From contig NZ_CM001439.1 of the NCBI RefSeq assembly GCF_000244955.1, forward strand, positions 5,451,234 to 5,515,233: DNA of 64,000 nucleotides, in the 5' to 3' direction. Position 1 is the first letter of the stretch, and each line of letters opens with the position of its first letter. This document shows positions 1 through 9,381 of the stretch, in pieces. Under the pieces are notes generated by a model that searched no databases, was not told the DNA's origin, and saw only the letters and a program-made list of their open reading frames with translations. Source of the stretch: Saccharomonospora marina XMU15 (GTDB lineage Bacteria; Actinomycetota; Actinomycetes; Mycobacteriales; Pseudonocardiaceae). The translations under genes were made by a program, and so were the position numbers.

Positions 1-738
1 CTAACCGCCCGTACGGGCACCAGTCCGCCTATCCGCACGCAGGGCCGCCCGCTAGGACACGGCCCTGCGGCGGGCTCTCTCCGGGGCCACGGCCCCCGCA
101 TCGGCCACGGACGGCCTCCGCTTTTCGTTCCCGCCCGGTCGCTGCCTGCAGCTTGTGGGCAGCGACCGGGGCGGCACTGTCGGCGACGGGCGAAACCTGC
201 TGCCGTGCTGATCCCCTGCCGCTGATACCTGGGTTCCCGTCGCGGTTCTGGCAGCGACTGGGCCCGGTCGACTGGTCGAATACACAGGGCCGTGGATTCT
301 CGCTACGGGTCGAGCGGCCGGCGGCAGCCGCGCTGGCCCGCCGCCTACCGGTGCGGCGATAGCACCAATGACCCCAGCTGTGATCCGGTACCGCGCCGAA
401 ACCGGTATGCGATTCGCTTTCCGGTTCTGTGGTATCGACCGCGTGAGTTGGTTGCGTCATCGATGCCTGGTGCGAGACCAGTGGTCGGCGCTGTCATCGT
501 CGGCGGGTGGGCGCGTGCTCCGGGCGGGTCGTGGGTTGTGTTCGCAGTTGGGTATCGCAGAAATGGCCTGCGTGGCACGCGGCGGCGACAGCGAACAGCG
601 CGGCTCGGTGGCGGTGGTCAGCGGCCCTGTTCGCTGGGGCGCGGCGACGGGTGGTCTGGCGGGTGGTGTGTCGGGTGGGAGGAGGGCGGTCGGCGGGTGG
701 AGGTGGGGGCTATGTCGCGGGTAGGCCTGGGGAGATGG
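1..738. other. Left edge, no supported gene
   Basis: Several open frames cross this stretch on both strands, but their translations are Arg/Gly/Pro-rich, have no recognisable domain and no good ribosome-binding site, as expected for chance frames in GC-rich DNA. It lies downstream of the MoxR/VWA operon and may hold its terminator or decayed sequence. I see no repeat or RNA gene. Confidence 0.5.
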
Positions 739-1071
739 TCAGTCGAGGAGGATGGCGGCGGCGCGGTTGATCAGGGTGTCGGCGAGGGGGCCGAGTTCGG
801 TTGCGCAATGGATCGGGCCCTGGCCGGGTGGGGTGGTGTCGTCGATCCAGTTGTTGGGGTCGTCGGTGGCGAGGAGGGTCCATGTCATGTTGTCGGCCAG
901 GACCTCGGCCACGGCACACGACTGGGTGCTGTAGAAGTCGCGCTGGATGCGTGCCCGCACGCGGTGTCGACCGAGGCGGACGATGCGGCTGTAGCGGTAG
1001 CGGTGTTGGTCGCAGCTGGTGCTGTGGTCGAGTTCGGTGATCCGCCGCGCGGCGGGGCTGGTGGCGTTCAT
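739..1071 (-). CDS. Small hypothetical protein, last gene of the MoxR/VWA operon
   Basis: A 110-residue protein without a family I recognise. No signal peptide or membrane segment is visible; the C-terminal half is acidic and hydrophobic (ends AAAILLD). The ATG is preceded about ten bases upstream by a purine-rich AGAAGGGA, a good ribosome-binding site. It is the last gene of a same-strand run with the VWA protein (86 bases upstream) and the MoxR-like ATPase, so it is probably co-transcribed and may serve the same system. Function unknown. Confidence 0.55.
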   Translation of the reverse strand: MNATSPAARRITELDHSTSCDQHRYRYSRIVRLGRHRVRARIQRDFYSTQSCAVAEVLADNMTWTLLATDDPNNWIDDTTPPGQGPIHCATELGPLADTLINRAAAILLD

Positions 1072-1157
1072 CGGGGCATGTCCCTTCTGTCGTCGGTTGG
1101 GCTGGCTGGGGCGGGGTGGCTAGGGCGGGGTCCGTGTTCCGCCCCTAGCCAGGGTGG

Positions 1158-2906
1158 TTAGCGGGTGGCTCGTAGCGCGGCGGTGGCGGCCTGTCCGATG
1201 GCGCGGGCGGTGGTGGTCGGGTCGGTCAGGGTGTGCACGGTGGCGCCGTCCATCGGTTCGTTGGAGGGCTCGTCGGGTTGCAGCCACAGCACCGCGCACC
1301 CGTTGGCGCGCAATCGGTCGAGCATCTTCTGCGCCGGGGTCTTGGTGATGCTCTCGAAGCACCCGTCGGAGATGATCACCAGTAGGCGGGCGGCGTCGGG
1401 GCGGGACAGGTCGAGCGCGCCGTCGAGCGCGCTGATCGCGGTGTCGATGCGGTGCTCGCCGTCGCCTGCGTCGAACTCGGTCACGCGGGGCGGGGCGTTG
1501 CCGGGGTGAGTGATCGGGCGTACGTGGTAGCCGAAGATCACGCTCGCCGTGGTGGTGGGTACGGCGGTGTGGTGGGCGGCGTCGGCCAGAATCCAGGCTG
1601 CCGAGGCGACCGGTTTCGCGAAGGCGCTCATGGACCCCGATACGTCGCATGCGATCCCGATGCGTAGCGGTGGTGCGGGCACGGTGGCGCGGGTGGTGCG
1701 GGTGAACGGTTCGGCGGTGGGGACTGTGCCCGCCGCCCGTTGCGCGTCGGCGGTCATGGCTCCGCGCATGCGCAACCGCCCTGGGGGCGTGGCCGATCTG
1801 GTCTTGGCGACCGTGCGGTCACGAACCCCGGCGGTGTTCAGTGCCCGTGCGAGTTGGCGGGCGGCGGTACGTTCGGACGTGCGCGGTGCCCGGGTGCCAC
1901 GGGTGGTGGTGCCGAAGGCGGGTGGTTTGCCGGAGCGGTTGAATACGGCTCGCGCGTTGCGGTGCGCGTCCTGCCGTGCCTCGTTCTCGTCGGCGGCGGC
2001 TTCCAGCGCTTGCGTCACGGGGTCGGTGGGTGCGGGGTCGGTTGCTACCGCGCGGCTGACCGCCCGTGCCGCGCTGGCGACGGCCTGCGCCAGTGGCGAG
2101 GGGGTGCCGTTCGTGCTTTGCCCGTTGCCGGGAATCCCGGGCTTGGGAGGTGGTTGGTTGGGGTCGGTTCCTAACGCCTCACACCAGCGGCGGCCGAGGT
2201 CGATCATCGCGTCGGCGTTGTCGTCGGCGGTGCGGTGTGCTTCGCGCCAGATCTCGCGCAGGGTGTCGAGGGTGTCGGCGTCCAGTATCTGGGTGACCAC
2301 GCGGGTAACGACGGCGGTTTCGCGGCGGTTGAGGACGCCGCCGTCCACCCGTGCCAGCAGCAGCGCGGCGCTTCGGGCGGCGTCGTGGGTCGTCATCTTG
2401 GGCGCGGTAGCGGGGTTGTTGGCCTGCATGTCGGCGAGGATGAGGTTGGTGGCGCTGGCGCGCAGCCAGTACCGGTCACCCGGGCGGCGGCGAAGGTGCG
2501 CGGCTTCGATGCGGGACTCCTCCAGGAGTTCGGCCGCCGCCGCTGCCCCGGGTGGTGCGTTGTCGGGTGTTCGCCACACGGAGTGTTTGGCGTGGGCGCA
2601 TTCGTGGGTCAGTAGTCCCCACGCGGTTCGGTAGCGCTTGCGGTCTCCGACGCGGTGTGGGGCGACGGTGGCGGGGTCGACCCCGCTGTCCAGGTGTGCA
2701 CCGTCGACCTCGATGGTGGCCAGATCGGGGAAGAAGCACGCGGGGGCGCCGTGTCCAGCCCCGGGTGCGACGGTCACCACGAGGTCGTCACGGTCGGCGA
2801 TGGCGGGGGCCTCGTCGCCGAATGCGGCCGACAGGGTGAGCCATCCGGGTGCGGCGGGAAACATGGCCGTGGGTGCGGCGGTGGGGGCGGCTACGTGAGT
2901 GCTCAT
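1158..2906 (-). CDS. VWA-domain protein with an HExxH motif (putative metallopeptidase-VWA)
   Basis: A 582-residue protein. The N-terminal part has HECAH at residues 101-105, an HExxH zinc-peptidase signature inside a helix-like LLTHECAHAKHS stretch. The C-terminal part is a von Willebrand A domain with an intact metal-ion-dependent adhesion site, DVSGSMS, at 421-427. The family resembles VWA-like proteins with a peptidase-like N-terminal domain that are encoded next to MoxR ATPases. It lies 50 bases downstream of the MoxR gene, matching the common MoxR-VWA pair, in which the ATPase is thought to remodel or insert metal into a client that the VWA protein presents. No signal peptide, so probably cytoplasmic. 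The client and the peptidase activity are not known. Confidence 0.8.
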   Translation of the reverse strand: MSTHVAAPTAAPTAMFPAAPGWLTLSAAFGDEAPAIADRDDLVVTVAPGAGHGAPACFFPDLATIEVDGAHLDSGVDPATVAPHRVGDRKRYRTAWGLLTHECAHAKHSVWRTPDNAPPGAAAAAELLEESRIEAAHLRRRPGDRYWLRASATNLILADMQANNPATAPKMTTHDAARSAALLLARVDGGVLNRRETAVVTRVVTQILDADTLDTLREIWREAHRTADDNADAMIDLGRRWCEALGTDPNQPPPKPGIPGNGQSTNGTPSPLAQAVASAARAVSRAVATDPAPTDPVTQALEAAADENEARQDAHRNARAVFNRSGKPPAFGTTTRGTRAPRTSERTAARQLARALNTAGVRDRTVAKTRSATPPGRLRMRGAMTADAQRAAGTVPTAEPFTRTTRATVPAPPLRIGIACDVSGSMSAFAKPVASAAWILADAAHHTAVPTTTASVIFGYHVRPITHPGNAPPRVTEFDAGDGEHRIDTAISALDGALDLSRPDAARLLVIISDGCFESITKTPAQKMLDRLRANGCAVLWLQPDEPSNEPMDGATVHTLTDPTTTARAIGQAATAALRATR

Positions 2907-2956
2907 GGTTTGTGTGTCCTTCCAGGTATTTCGTGCGGGTGTGTGGTGGTCGCGGG

Positions 2957-4117
2957 CTAGAACTGGGGGCCCAGCGACAGTGGGGCGACGTTGGTGCCGA
3001 ACACGTTGCGCACCGCTTCGGCGACCACTTCGTGGTCTTCCTCGGGTGCGATGCCGATCAGGTTCCCGGCTGCGGCGCCGGTGCCCAGTACGTCGGCGAT
3101 CCGGTTGAACGCGATCAGCTCACGCAGCTGCGGTGCCCACCCGATCTCGCCCTTGTCTTGCCGTGCGGCCAGGTTCCGCGCTACCCGAACCGCTTTCGGG
3201 TCGATCTTCAGTTGGGTGGCCAGGTCGTAGTCGGTGGACACGTGAATCTGCGCGGCGAACCGTGACGACAGTGCGTCGGTGAGCACCGCGCCGTGAACCC
3301 CGGGGTTGTGTCCGGCCACGACGTAGAACCCCGGTGCGGCGTCGACCACCTCGTTTTTGTGGGTTTTGATGACGATCTGGCGGCGTCCGTCCATCGCGGG
3401 GTACACCACCGCGAGCACGGTCGGCGGTATGAGGGTGGCGTCGTCGATGAACAGTGCGCGGCCCTCGCGCATCGCCGTCACCAGTGGACCGTAGGTGAAT
3501 TCGTAGCGCCCGTCCGGGGTTTGGGTGTAGGACCCGACGAAGTCGTCGGTCACGGTGTCGCTGTCGCCTTGCACGGTCACCAGATCGTCGAAGGCTGCCT
3601 CCACCACTGAGGTTTTCCCGGTTCCGGGTGGGCCGTACAGCAGCGCGGGCACGTTGGCGTCACGCAGTCGCCGCAGCGCGGTCACGTCCGACAGGCTGGA
3701 CAGTTTGCGTGGGTGGTACATCTGCCCGTTCGGGCGGCGTATCGGTGCGGTGACCACCGCCTGCGTAGTGGGCGTCGTGGCGGGTGCCGCCGGTGCCGGG
3801 GCGGTGGTGGTGCGCGGGGTGACGGTGGCGGTTTTCGCGGCGTCGGCGGTTTTACCGGTCGCGCGGTAGGTGACCGGGGTGGTGCCGACCTTTTCGGCTT
3901 CCCCTCGCGCTTCCAACGTCGCCAGCGCATTACCCACAGCGCCGGATGATCTTCCGCCGAGTTTGTTCGCGATGGTGCCGGGGGTGAACGCGGTGGTGGG
4001 GTCGTTGGCGAGTTGCTCGGCCACCATGCGCCGGAGTTCGCCGTTGCGCAGTCGGGTTGTCGCACGCGGGGCGGCGGTCACGGTGCCCGTGGTCGAAGTC
4101 GTGCCTGGCGTGGTCAT
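2957..4117 (-). CDS. MoxR-type AAA+ ATPase with N-terminal winged-helix-like domain
   Basis: A 386-residue protein. Residues about 25-85 look like a winged helix (helices, then a Gly/Val wing ending in YRATGK). A Thr/Ala/Pro linker (90-125) follows, then an AAA+ core with Walker A GPPGTGKT at 162-169 and Walker B ALFIDDATLI. The open frame runs far upstream, but the ATG at 4117 follows GGAGAGG and starts the protein-like sequence, so that start is chosen. It is paired with the downstream VWA gene. MoxR ATPases usually act as chaperones for assembly of protein complexes. The winged-helix addition suggests DNA contact or autoregulation, which is inference. Confidence 0.82.
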   Translation of the reverse strand: MTTPGTTSTTGTVTAAPRATTRLRNGELRRMVAEQLANDPTTAFTPGTIANKLGGRSSGAVGNALATLEARGEAEKVGTTPVTYRATGKTADAAKTATVTPRTTTAPAPAAPATTPTTQAVVTAPIRRPNGQMYHPRKLSSLSDVTALRRLRDANVPALLYGPPGTGKTSVVEAAFDDLVTVQGDSDTVTDDFVGSYTQTPDGRYEFTYGPLVTAMREGRALFIDDATLIPPTVLAVVYPAMDGRRQIVIKTHKNEVVDAAPGFYVVAGHNPGVHGAVLTDALSSRFAAQIHVSTDYDLATQLKIDPKAVRVARNLAARQDKGEIGWAPQLRELIAFNRIADVLGTGAAAGNLIGIAPEEDHEVVAEAVRNVFGTNVAPLSLGPQF

Positions 4118-4173
4118 GCGTGGGGTCCTCTCCTGAAAAGCAAGCTGTCGGCGGCGGTTTCTGTGCTCGTGGA

Positions 4174-4494
4174 TCAGTCGGTGGCGAACCTGGTGACCAG
4201 GGCATGGACCGCGTGGTACTCGTCGGCGGCGTGGTAGTGCGTGCCGTCGGCGGTCACGATGCGCCAGCGCGCACCGCGCACCGTGTCGGCGGGGTAATAG
4301 GTTCCGACGAGTTTCCCGTCGGGGCCGGTGACCACGCCGTACAACAGTTGTTGCGCGTCGGCGGGGTCGATCACCACGGCCCTGACCGTGCACCCGTTCT
4401 CGATGAAGCTGTCGAGCGCGGTTTCGGGCAGTGGACCGGGGTCGGCGTCGGGGTCGATGGCGTACACGGGCGGGTCGTCGGTGTTGTGGTTCAC
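4174..4494 (-). CDS. Small hypothetical protein, MoxR operon
   Basis: A 106-residue acidic protein (ETALDSFIENGCTVRAVVIDPADAQQLLYGVVTGPDGKLVGTY... type sequence) with a compact alpha/beta look and no membrane segment. It is 56 bases upstream of the MoxR-like gene on the same strand, so it is likely part of that operon. Its composition is clearly protein-like, unlike the opposing frames. I do not recognise the family. Confidence 0.6.
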   Translation of the reverse strand: MNHNTDDPPVYAIDPDADPGPLPETALDSFIENGCTVRAVVIDPADAQQLLYGVVTGPDGKLVGTYYPADTVRGARWRIVTADGTHYHAADEYHAVHALVTRFATD

Positions 4495-4533
4495 GGTGTT
4501 CCCCTTTTCGGTGTGGCGTGTGCGGGTGGCGGG

Positions 4534-4698
4534 TCAGTGGGTGGCGGCGAATTCGGCTTCGGCGGCGTCGGCGTTGCGCTGGTGGGTTTCGGCGGCGGTG
4601 TCGGCGGCGTCGAGAGTCGGGTGGATTTCCTGCCACCCGCAGTAGCAGAACGCGGTGGCGGTGCCGTTGGAGTTGGCGGCGGTGTCGGCGTAGCACAT
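4534..4698 (-). CDS. 54-residue CYCGW protein, first gene of the MoxR operon
   Basis: A short gene (ATG at 4698, stop at 4534) whose product begins MCYADTAANS and contains CYCGW followed by alternating Ala/His-rich helices (DAADTAAETHQ). Small actinobacterial proteins with a Cys-x-Cys-Gly-Trp motif and a following His-containing helix are common in accessory regions and may bind zinc. It is 39 bases upstream of the 106-residue gene in the same direction. Codon use matches its neighbours. Function unknown. Confidence 0.5.
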   Translation of the reverse strand: MCYADTAANSNGTATAFCYCGWQEIHPTLDAADTAAETHQRNADAAEAEFAATH

Positions 4699-5623
4699 AG
4701 TGGTCCCCGTTCATGAATTGCAGATTCTTTCGACTTCCCGGGAAATGGTGCGCGCCCGGGGCGGGTGGTTCGTTGTGTTTTCCGGTTTTCCCGGTGACAC
4801 GACAAACGTAACTCGACCACCGGCGCCGTGCAATGTTTTTCCGGGCTCCGTTCGGGGGACTTTCGCGATTTTCCTCACCCAAATTCTGGGCGTGTTTGCG
4901 CAGGTCAGGGTTTGATCCGTTCTGGAACCGATGAGCGCGCCGAATTCTGAAACCGCGGACGAATACGCATTCACCAGCAAGACAAAAAAGGGCGCAACGG
5001 ATGGGTCGTGAAGGTGAGCGGTGTGCACTGGTGAGCAGCAGGGATGTGATGTCGAACTCGCGCGAGACTGCCACTGGGCCCGATGTGCTTGCCTGCTTGG
5101 TGCCAGGCGAGTCTGGGACACCGGTGGATCCCCCGGCAGCGGGCGTGACCTGGGCGAACGATCGACACGGGGTGATCCACCTTAGTCGGATACCGGAGGG
5201 CGAGGCTGATCGGCCGGGTCGGCGGCCCCACGATGGGCAATGACTCTGCGCGCCGCTTCGCCCCGCGACCGTCGCAGCGGGTGGTCGTACCGGGGTGGCA
5301 GGCTCGATGCTGGCGACACCGGCGCCTGGACGGGCGTCGTGACCCTGAATGCGGCCCCGTGCCATCTCGCCGCTACGCGAACGCCGCACCCGACACTCGA
5401 CGCGAAATGGTGTAGTCGTGGAAATACGGGACCGCGTCCACGCGCTTCTTTTTCTTCGCCTCGACGATTGCGCCAACACGGTCGACATTAGCATCGGCCC
5501 GGGCAGCACCGCGCCACGGAATCGAGGTATCTCGCTGTTCCGCACAATCGACTTTGAGGTGAGTGCACTGCGCCGAGATATCCGCGTTGGTAAGGCGTTA
5601 TCGGGAGCAGGGGGCACGGTCAT
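4699..5623. other. 925-base spacer upstream of the MoxR operon
   Basis: No frame here has convincing protein character. The part next to the operon (about 4720-4990) is lower in GC than its surroundings and contains a perfect 10-bp palindrome TTCCCGGGAA at 4735-4744, with related TTTCC/CCGG stretches nearby, 37 bases upstream of the first start codon. It is a plausible promoter/operator region for the MoxR operon. The rest, down to the stop of the LysM-BTAD gene, shows nothing I can assign. Confidence 0.35.
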
Positions 5624-8467
5624 TCAGGTCGCTGGGGACTGAGTTGAAGCCTCGACAGAAATGCCGGTGTGTCGGGCGCGGAGGTGTTGGGCGAGGTTGA
5701 TGGTGTCGGTGGTGGGGGTGGTGTCGATTTCGGCGAGGTGGGTTTGTAGGAGGGTGAGGGTGCGGGAGATGGCGTGGTGGTGGCCGAGGACGTGTTGTAG
5801 GCGCATGATGTCGCGGTAGAGCAGTTCGTTGTGTGGGTCGAAGCCTCGTGCGGTTTCGAGCAGGTCGAGTGTGTCGGCGGGGTTGGTTTCCACTTGGGCG
5901 CGGGCGAGTGCGGCGACCGCGTCGAGGGCGTCGCGGCGGGTGGTTTCTCGGGCGGTGGTGAGCCATTCTGCGTCCAGGCCGTTGGCTATGGGGCCGCCGT
6001 ATCGCGCGACGATGGCTTGGCACGCGTGGGTGCGTTGTTCGGGTGTGGTGGTGGCGCGGCGGCGGGTGACCGCGGCGGCGAAGTTCCAGTAGTCGACCTC
6101 GATGACGGCCGGGTCGAGTTGGTAGTGGCCGTGTTCGGCCAGGACGAGTTCGCGGACGGCGCCGCCGGTGGCGGTGTCGAGGGCGCGGCGGATGCGGGAC
6201 AGGATGGTCCGCAGCACGCTGGCGGGGTTGCGGGGCGGCTGTTCGGGCCACAGGGCGTCGATGATGCGGTGTCGGGAGACCCCGCTGGGGTGGACGGCCA
6301 GGAACACGAGCAGTTCCAGAAGGCGGTTACTCAAGGCCGGGGACAGGTCCTGCAGCGCGTCGTCGGGTTGTGTGGGGTTGGGGCGCCAGCGCAGGGCCGG
6401 GGCACCGAACACGGTGAGCACCAGCGGTACCGGTGTCACCGCGTTCGTGTCCGCCGCCACCGGTGGGGGTGGTTCGTGGGTGTGTTCATCAGCGTCAGCG
6501 GCGGGTGGTGTCGGCGCTGGTGGGTTGGTGGTGATCTCCAGGCGATCGGGGCCGCTTTCCGCGTTGCTGGGTTGGGCCGTGTCGGGTGCGGCGTCATGGT
6601 TCGCGGTCCGGTGGTGGACCGGGGGTTGGGTGGTGCGCAGGAAGGACAGCAGCTCGCCGGTGGCGGTCTCGGGCAGGGTGAAGGCCCGGGTGCCGCGTAG
6701 TGGCTCGCCGAGGCCGGGGTTGGTGGCGGTGATGCGGCCGCCGGCGGTGACGTAGGCGGTCACTCCGGGACGCCACTGGCCCAGCAGCAGCGCGGTGAGG
6801 CCGTGCTGGGCGCCGTTGTCGAGTAGTTGCTGTAGCCGCGCCTGCTGGTGTGGTTCGTGGGGAGGCGAGGCGACCAGAACGGTCGGCTGTTGCGGTACGG
6901 GGGTGTGGGGGTCCAGTGTGGCCAGTGCCGTTTCCAGGTCAGCCACGACGGTGAGGGTGTCGGGTAGGTGTGTGGTGGGCACCGGCACACCGAGTAGACG
7001 GGCGAGGTCGCCGGCAGGCACCAGCACCGACGGCACCGGCTCGCCTGCGGACACCGCTGTGGTGAGGAGGGTCAGCAGCAGGGCGCGGGCTGCGGCGTGG
7101 CCGCCTGGGCCGAGCAGGCCGAGGCCGTGGACGCGGGCCAGGTCCAGCGCGACCACCGCTGTCCCGCCCGCGGCGGTGTTGGTTGTGGCGTTGTCGGCGT
7201 GGTGGGTGCTGGTGTCCAGGGCGATATCCACCACCGGCGCCGACGGTTGCGTCCCGGCGCTCGGGGGGTCGGCGGGCACTGGGTGGGTGCGGGCAGCCAG
7301 CGTGGACTGGACGGGGTCGTGGGGGTGTTCGCGCGCGGCCGGTTCGCCGGGTGTGTGGTCGGTTTGGGTGTCCGGTTCGGGGTCGTCGTTGTGGTGCTGG
7401 GCGTGCAGGTGGGCCAGCCGAAGCTGATACACCACGGGTGTGGTCGGCAGGTCGTCGTCGCGTCGCCCGCTGCCGGGTCGGTAGCGGGCGTGATGGCGGC
7501 GCCGTGCGCGTAGCAGCAGCGCGCTGACGGCCGCGGCCAGGCCAAGGCTGACGAATACCTCGCCGCTGCCCCAGGTCACCGCCCCCGCCGCGGGTTCGGT
7601 TGCGGCGTGATCGGCCGTGGGCGTGGTGGCAGGCGCCGGTGCGGTCGGCTCCGAAGGCGGCGCGGAGGGCGCGGGGTGGCTGCTGGGTGGCGTGGGCGTG
7701 GTGGGCCCTGGTGGTGGTGCGGGTGCGCGGGGCGGGCCGCTGGCAGGGAGGCGGATGAGGTCGCCGGGGTGGATCAGGTTCGGGTTGGTCATGACCCGCC
7801 CGCCGGGTTGTGTGCTGCCCTGGTTGAGGTCCCAGATCTGCGGCCACCGGTCGCCATCGCCCAGGCGGCGCTGCGCGATCCGCCACAGCGAGTCGTGCAC
7901 CCCGTGCCGTGGTGGGCGGACCCGCTCGACGCCGGGCTCGACCGGCGAGTGGGGCGGCTCGATGCTGGTGTGCCCGCCCGCGGCGGGAGTCATACCGGCG
8001 GGGGCGTCCGCCACGACCGAGGTGTGCCCGACAGGCCGGGCCGGCCCCGGCAGGTTGGCGAGTGCGGCGATGGCGGTGCGGCCCAGCACGGCGACCAGCA
8101 GGGCACCGATGAGCACGGCCGCGACCCGCCGCACCGGCCCGCCCTGGCCTCGCGGGTCCGGCCACCGCGCTTTTCGGATGACATCGAGTACGCAGGCGGC
8201 GACGTCGCGGACGAACACCAGCCACAGCAGCCAGGCCAGGCAAGCCAGCGTGTCGAGCAGGAAGCTGCTCGACATCGGTGCCAGCAGCACGGCAGCGATC
8301 TCCTCCAGGCCGGGCAGATGGCCCGGCAAGGGCCATCCCACACCGTGGATCAGCGCCGTGGGAAGCCCGGCCACCAGCGCGGCCAGCAGCGTGGCCGCGC
8401 CCAGGGCGCGCACCACCCGGCCCGCCAGCCGCGCGGTGCGCACGATCCACACCCGACCAGGCGTCAT
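5624..8467 (-). CDS. Membrane LysM-BTAD protein of the Tad locus
   Basis: A 947-residue protein. Three hydrophobic segments lie in the first 130 residues. Next is a LysM-like segment with LWRIAQRRLGDG...NPNLIHPGDLIRLP at about 190-240, a Pro/Thr-rich linker, and a further transmembrane helix near 300 (VFVSLGLAAAVSALLL). A long variable middle follows, then a C-terminal winged helix and bacterial transcriptional activator domain (BTAD, from about 700). The open frame extends upstream past 9355, but ATG at 8467 overlaps the TGA of the preceding gene and begins the membrane part. Similar LysM-BTAD proteins close actinobacterial Tad pilus operons. A membrane-bound BTAD protein could link wall or pilus status to another process, but DNA binding is untested. 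Confidence 0.8.
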   Translation of the reverse strand: MTPGRVWIVRTARLAGRVVRALGAATLLAALVAGLPTALIHGVGWPLPGHLPGLEEIAAVLLAPMSSSFLLDTLACLAWLLWLVFVRDVAACVLDVIRKARWPDPRGQGGPVRRVAAVLIGALLVAVLGRTAIAALANLPGPARPVGHTSVVADAPAGMTPAAGGHTSIEPPHSPVEPGVERVRPPRHGVHDSLWRIAQRRLGDGDRWPQIWDLNQGSTQPGGRVMTNPNLIHPGDLIRLPASGPPRAPAPPPGPTTPTPPSSHPAPSAPPSEPTAPAPATTPTADHAATEPAAGAVTWGSGEVFVSLGLAAAVSALLLRARRRHHARYRPGSGRRDDDLPTTPVVYQLRLAHLHAQHHNDDPEPDTQTDHTPGEPAAREHPHDPVQSTLAARTHPVPADPPSAGTQPSAPVVDIALDTSTHHADNATTNTAAGGTAVVALDLARVHGLGLLGPGGHAAARALLLTLLTTAVSAGEPVPSVLVPAGDLARLLGVPVPTTHLPDTLTVVADLETALATLDPHTPVPQQPTVLVASPPHEPHQQARLQQLLDNGAQHGLTALLLGQWRPGVTAYVTAGGRITATNPGLGEPLRGTRAFTLPETATGELLSFLRTTQPPVHHRTANHDAAPDTAQPSNAESGPDRLEITTNPPAPTPPAADADEHTHEPPPPVAADTNAVTPVPLVLTVFGAPALRWRPNPTQPDDALQDLSPALSNRLLELLVFLAVHPSGVSRHRIIDALWPEQPPRNPASVLRTILSRIRRALDTATGGAVRELVLAEHGHYQLDPAVIEVDYWNFAAAVTRRRATTTPEQRTHACQAIVARYGGPIANGLDAEWLTTARETTRRDALDAVAALARAQVETNPADTLDLLETARGFDPHNELLYRDIMRLQHVLGHHHAISRTLTLLQTHLAEIDTTPTTDTINLAQHLRARHTGISVEASTQSPAT

Positions 8468-8895
8468 CAGTGGCTCGCCGCGCCGACCCCGGCCGCGGTG
8501 GGGGTGTCCGGTGGGGTTGGTCGTGCCGCTGCTGCGGCTGTGGGCGCGGCGGGGGTGGTGGCCGGGTGTGTGTCCTTGCCGTTGGTGTCGTTCTTCTTCG
8601 CGGTGGTGCGTTTGCGCCTGCCGCCGCGGGCGGGTTTGGCCGCCTGGTCTCGCCAGCGGGACAGGTCGGCGGCCGGGATGTCGGTGACCTGGGCCAGTTC
8701 GGGGATGTCGATGACGTCGCCGGCCGCGGTCAGGATCTGGCCGAGTTCGCGTTCGAGCTCGCCGAGCTGTGCGGCGAGTTCGGCGTGGCGACGGGCCAGT
8801 TCGCCGACGGTGGTGGCCGCTTGGGCACGGCGTGCGCTGCGCGCGGAGTCTTTGTGTTCGAGGCGGCGGGTGATTTCCTCTTCCGTTGTGACCAT
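8467..8895 (-). CDS. Coiled-coil protein of the Tad locus
   Basis: A 142-residue hydrophilic protein. Residues 1-60 form a likely coiled coil (EEEITRRLEHK, then repeated ELAAQLGELERELGQ). A Lys/Arg-rich stretch (RGGRRKRTTAKK) and a low-complexity Ala/Pro/Thr tail follow. AAGGAG stands nine bases before the ATG. It lies 36 bases downstream of the TadG-like gene, and its TGA overlaps the start of the LysM-BTAD gene. Such small proteins recur in actinobacterial pilus operons without known function. Confidence 0.6.
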   Translation of the reverse strand: MVTTEEEITRRLEHKDSARSARRAQAATTVGELARRHAELAAQLGELERELGQILTAAGDVIDIPELAQVTDIPAADLSRWRDQAAKPARGGRRKRTTAKKNDTNGKDTHPATTPAAPTAAAAARPTPPDTPTAAGVGAASH

Positions 8896-8931
8896 GCCGG
8901 TGTCTCCTTTCCGTGGTGGTGCCGCGTGTGG

Positions 8932-9381
8932 TCAGGGTTCGATGCCGGTGACGCCGTGCTGGGGGTGGGCGGCGCCGCGTCCGTGGGTGTGGATGTCGGT
9001 GACGCCGATCAGTGACAGCAGCTGGGGTCGGTAGATGGCGGTGACCTCGACCGCCACCGTGTCCCCTGCCACCTGGACCGTGCCGGTAGCGCCGATGTCG
9101 GCCAGATACCGCCGCGCCAGGTTCCGCGCCCGCGCTGGATCGAGTCGAACCGTGCCGGTGGCGCGGTAGGCGGCGAGGTCGAGGGCTTGGGCACCAGCGC
9201 GTGCCGCGGACTCGGCCTGCCCACTGGCACGGACCTTGCCGGCCAGGGCGAGGCCACCGTCCAAGCCCAGCCCGGCCAGGGCGAGCAGCCCGAGCAACAA
9301 GGCCAGGACGAAGGCGCTCACCCGCCCTGCGTCGGCTCGCCACCACAGGCCCCACTCGTGGTCTGTTCCTTCTCGGGTCAT
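8932..9381 (-). CDS. TadG/TadE-type pseudopilin-like protein
   Basis: A 149-residue protein with a short basic N-terminus ([42 protein letters not shown]), the pattern of Tad pseudopilins of the TadG type: a charged start, one long hydrophobic helix, and then a helix rich in Ala that carries the [10 protein letters not shown] motif. These minor pilins are processed or anchored at the membrane and help assemble the Flp pilus. The start ATG overlaps the stop of the upstream TadE-like gene (ATGA), which fixes it. It is the third pseudopilin-type gene in the operon. Confidence 0.75.
   Translation of the reverse strand: MTREGTDHEWGLWWRADAGRVSAFVLALLLGLLALAGLGLDGGLALAGKVRASGQAESAARAGAQALDLAAYRATGTVRLDPARARNLARRYLADIGATGTVQVAGDTVAVEVTAIYRPQLLSLIGVTDIHTHGRGAAHPQHGVTGIEP

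Noticed and set aside
29-460. 143-residue minus-strand ORF
   Set aside because: No domain, poor composition, no ribosome-binding site; likely chance frame in GC-rich DNA.
5001-5243. 80-residue plus-strand ORF upstream of the MoxR operon
   Set aside because: No ribosome-binding site or domain, and the frame overlaps a non-coding stretch.
2957-5623. 888-residue open frame
   Set aside because: Only the part from ATG 4117, after GGAGAGG, is protein-like. The rest is an open frame over other genes and spacer.
5624-9355. 1243-residue open frame
   Set aside because: The part upstream of 8467 is Arg/Pro/His-rich shadow sequence of the coiled-coil and TadG-like genes; ATG 8467 with TGA overlap gives the real protein.
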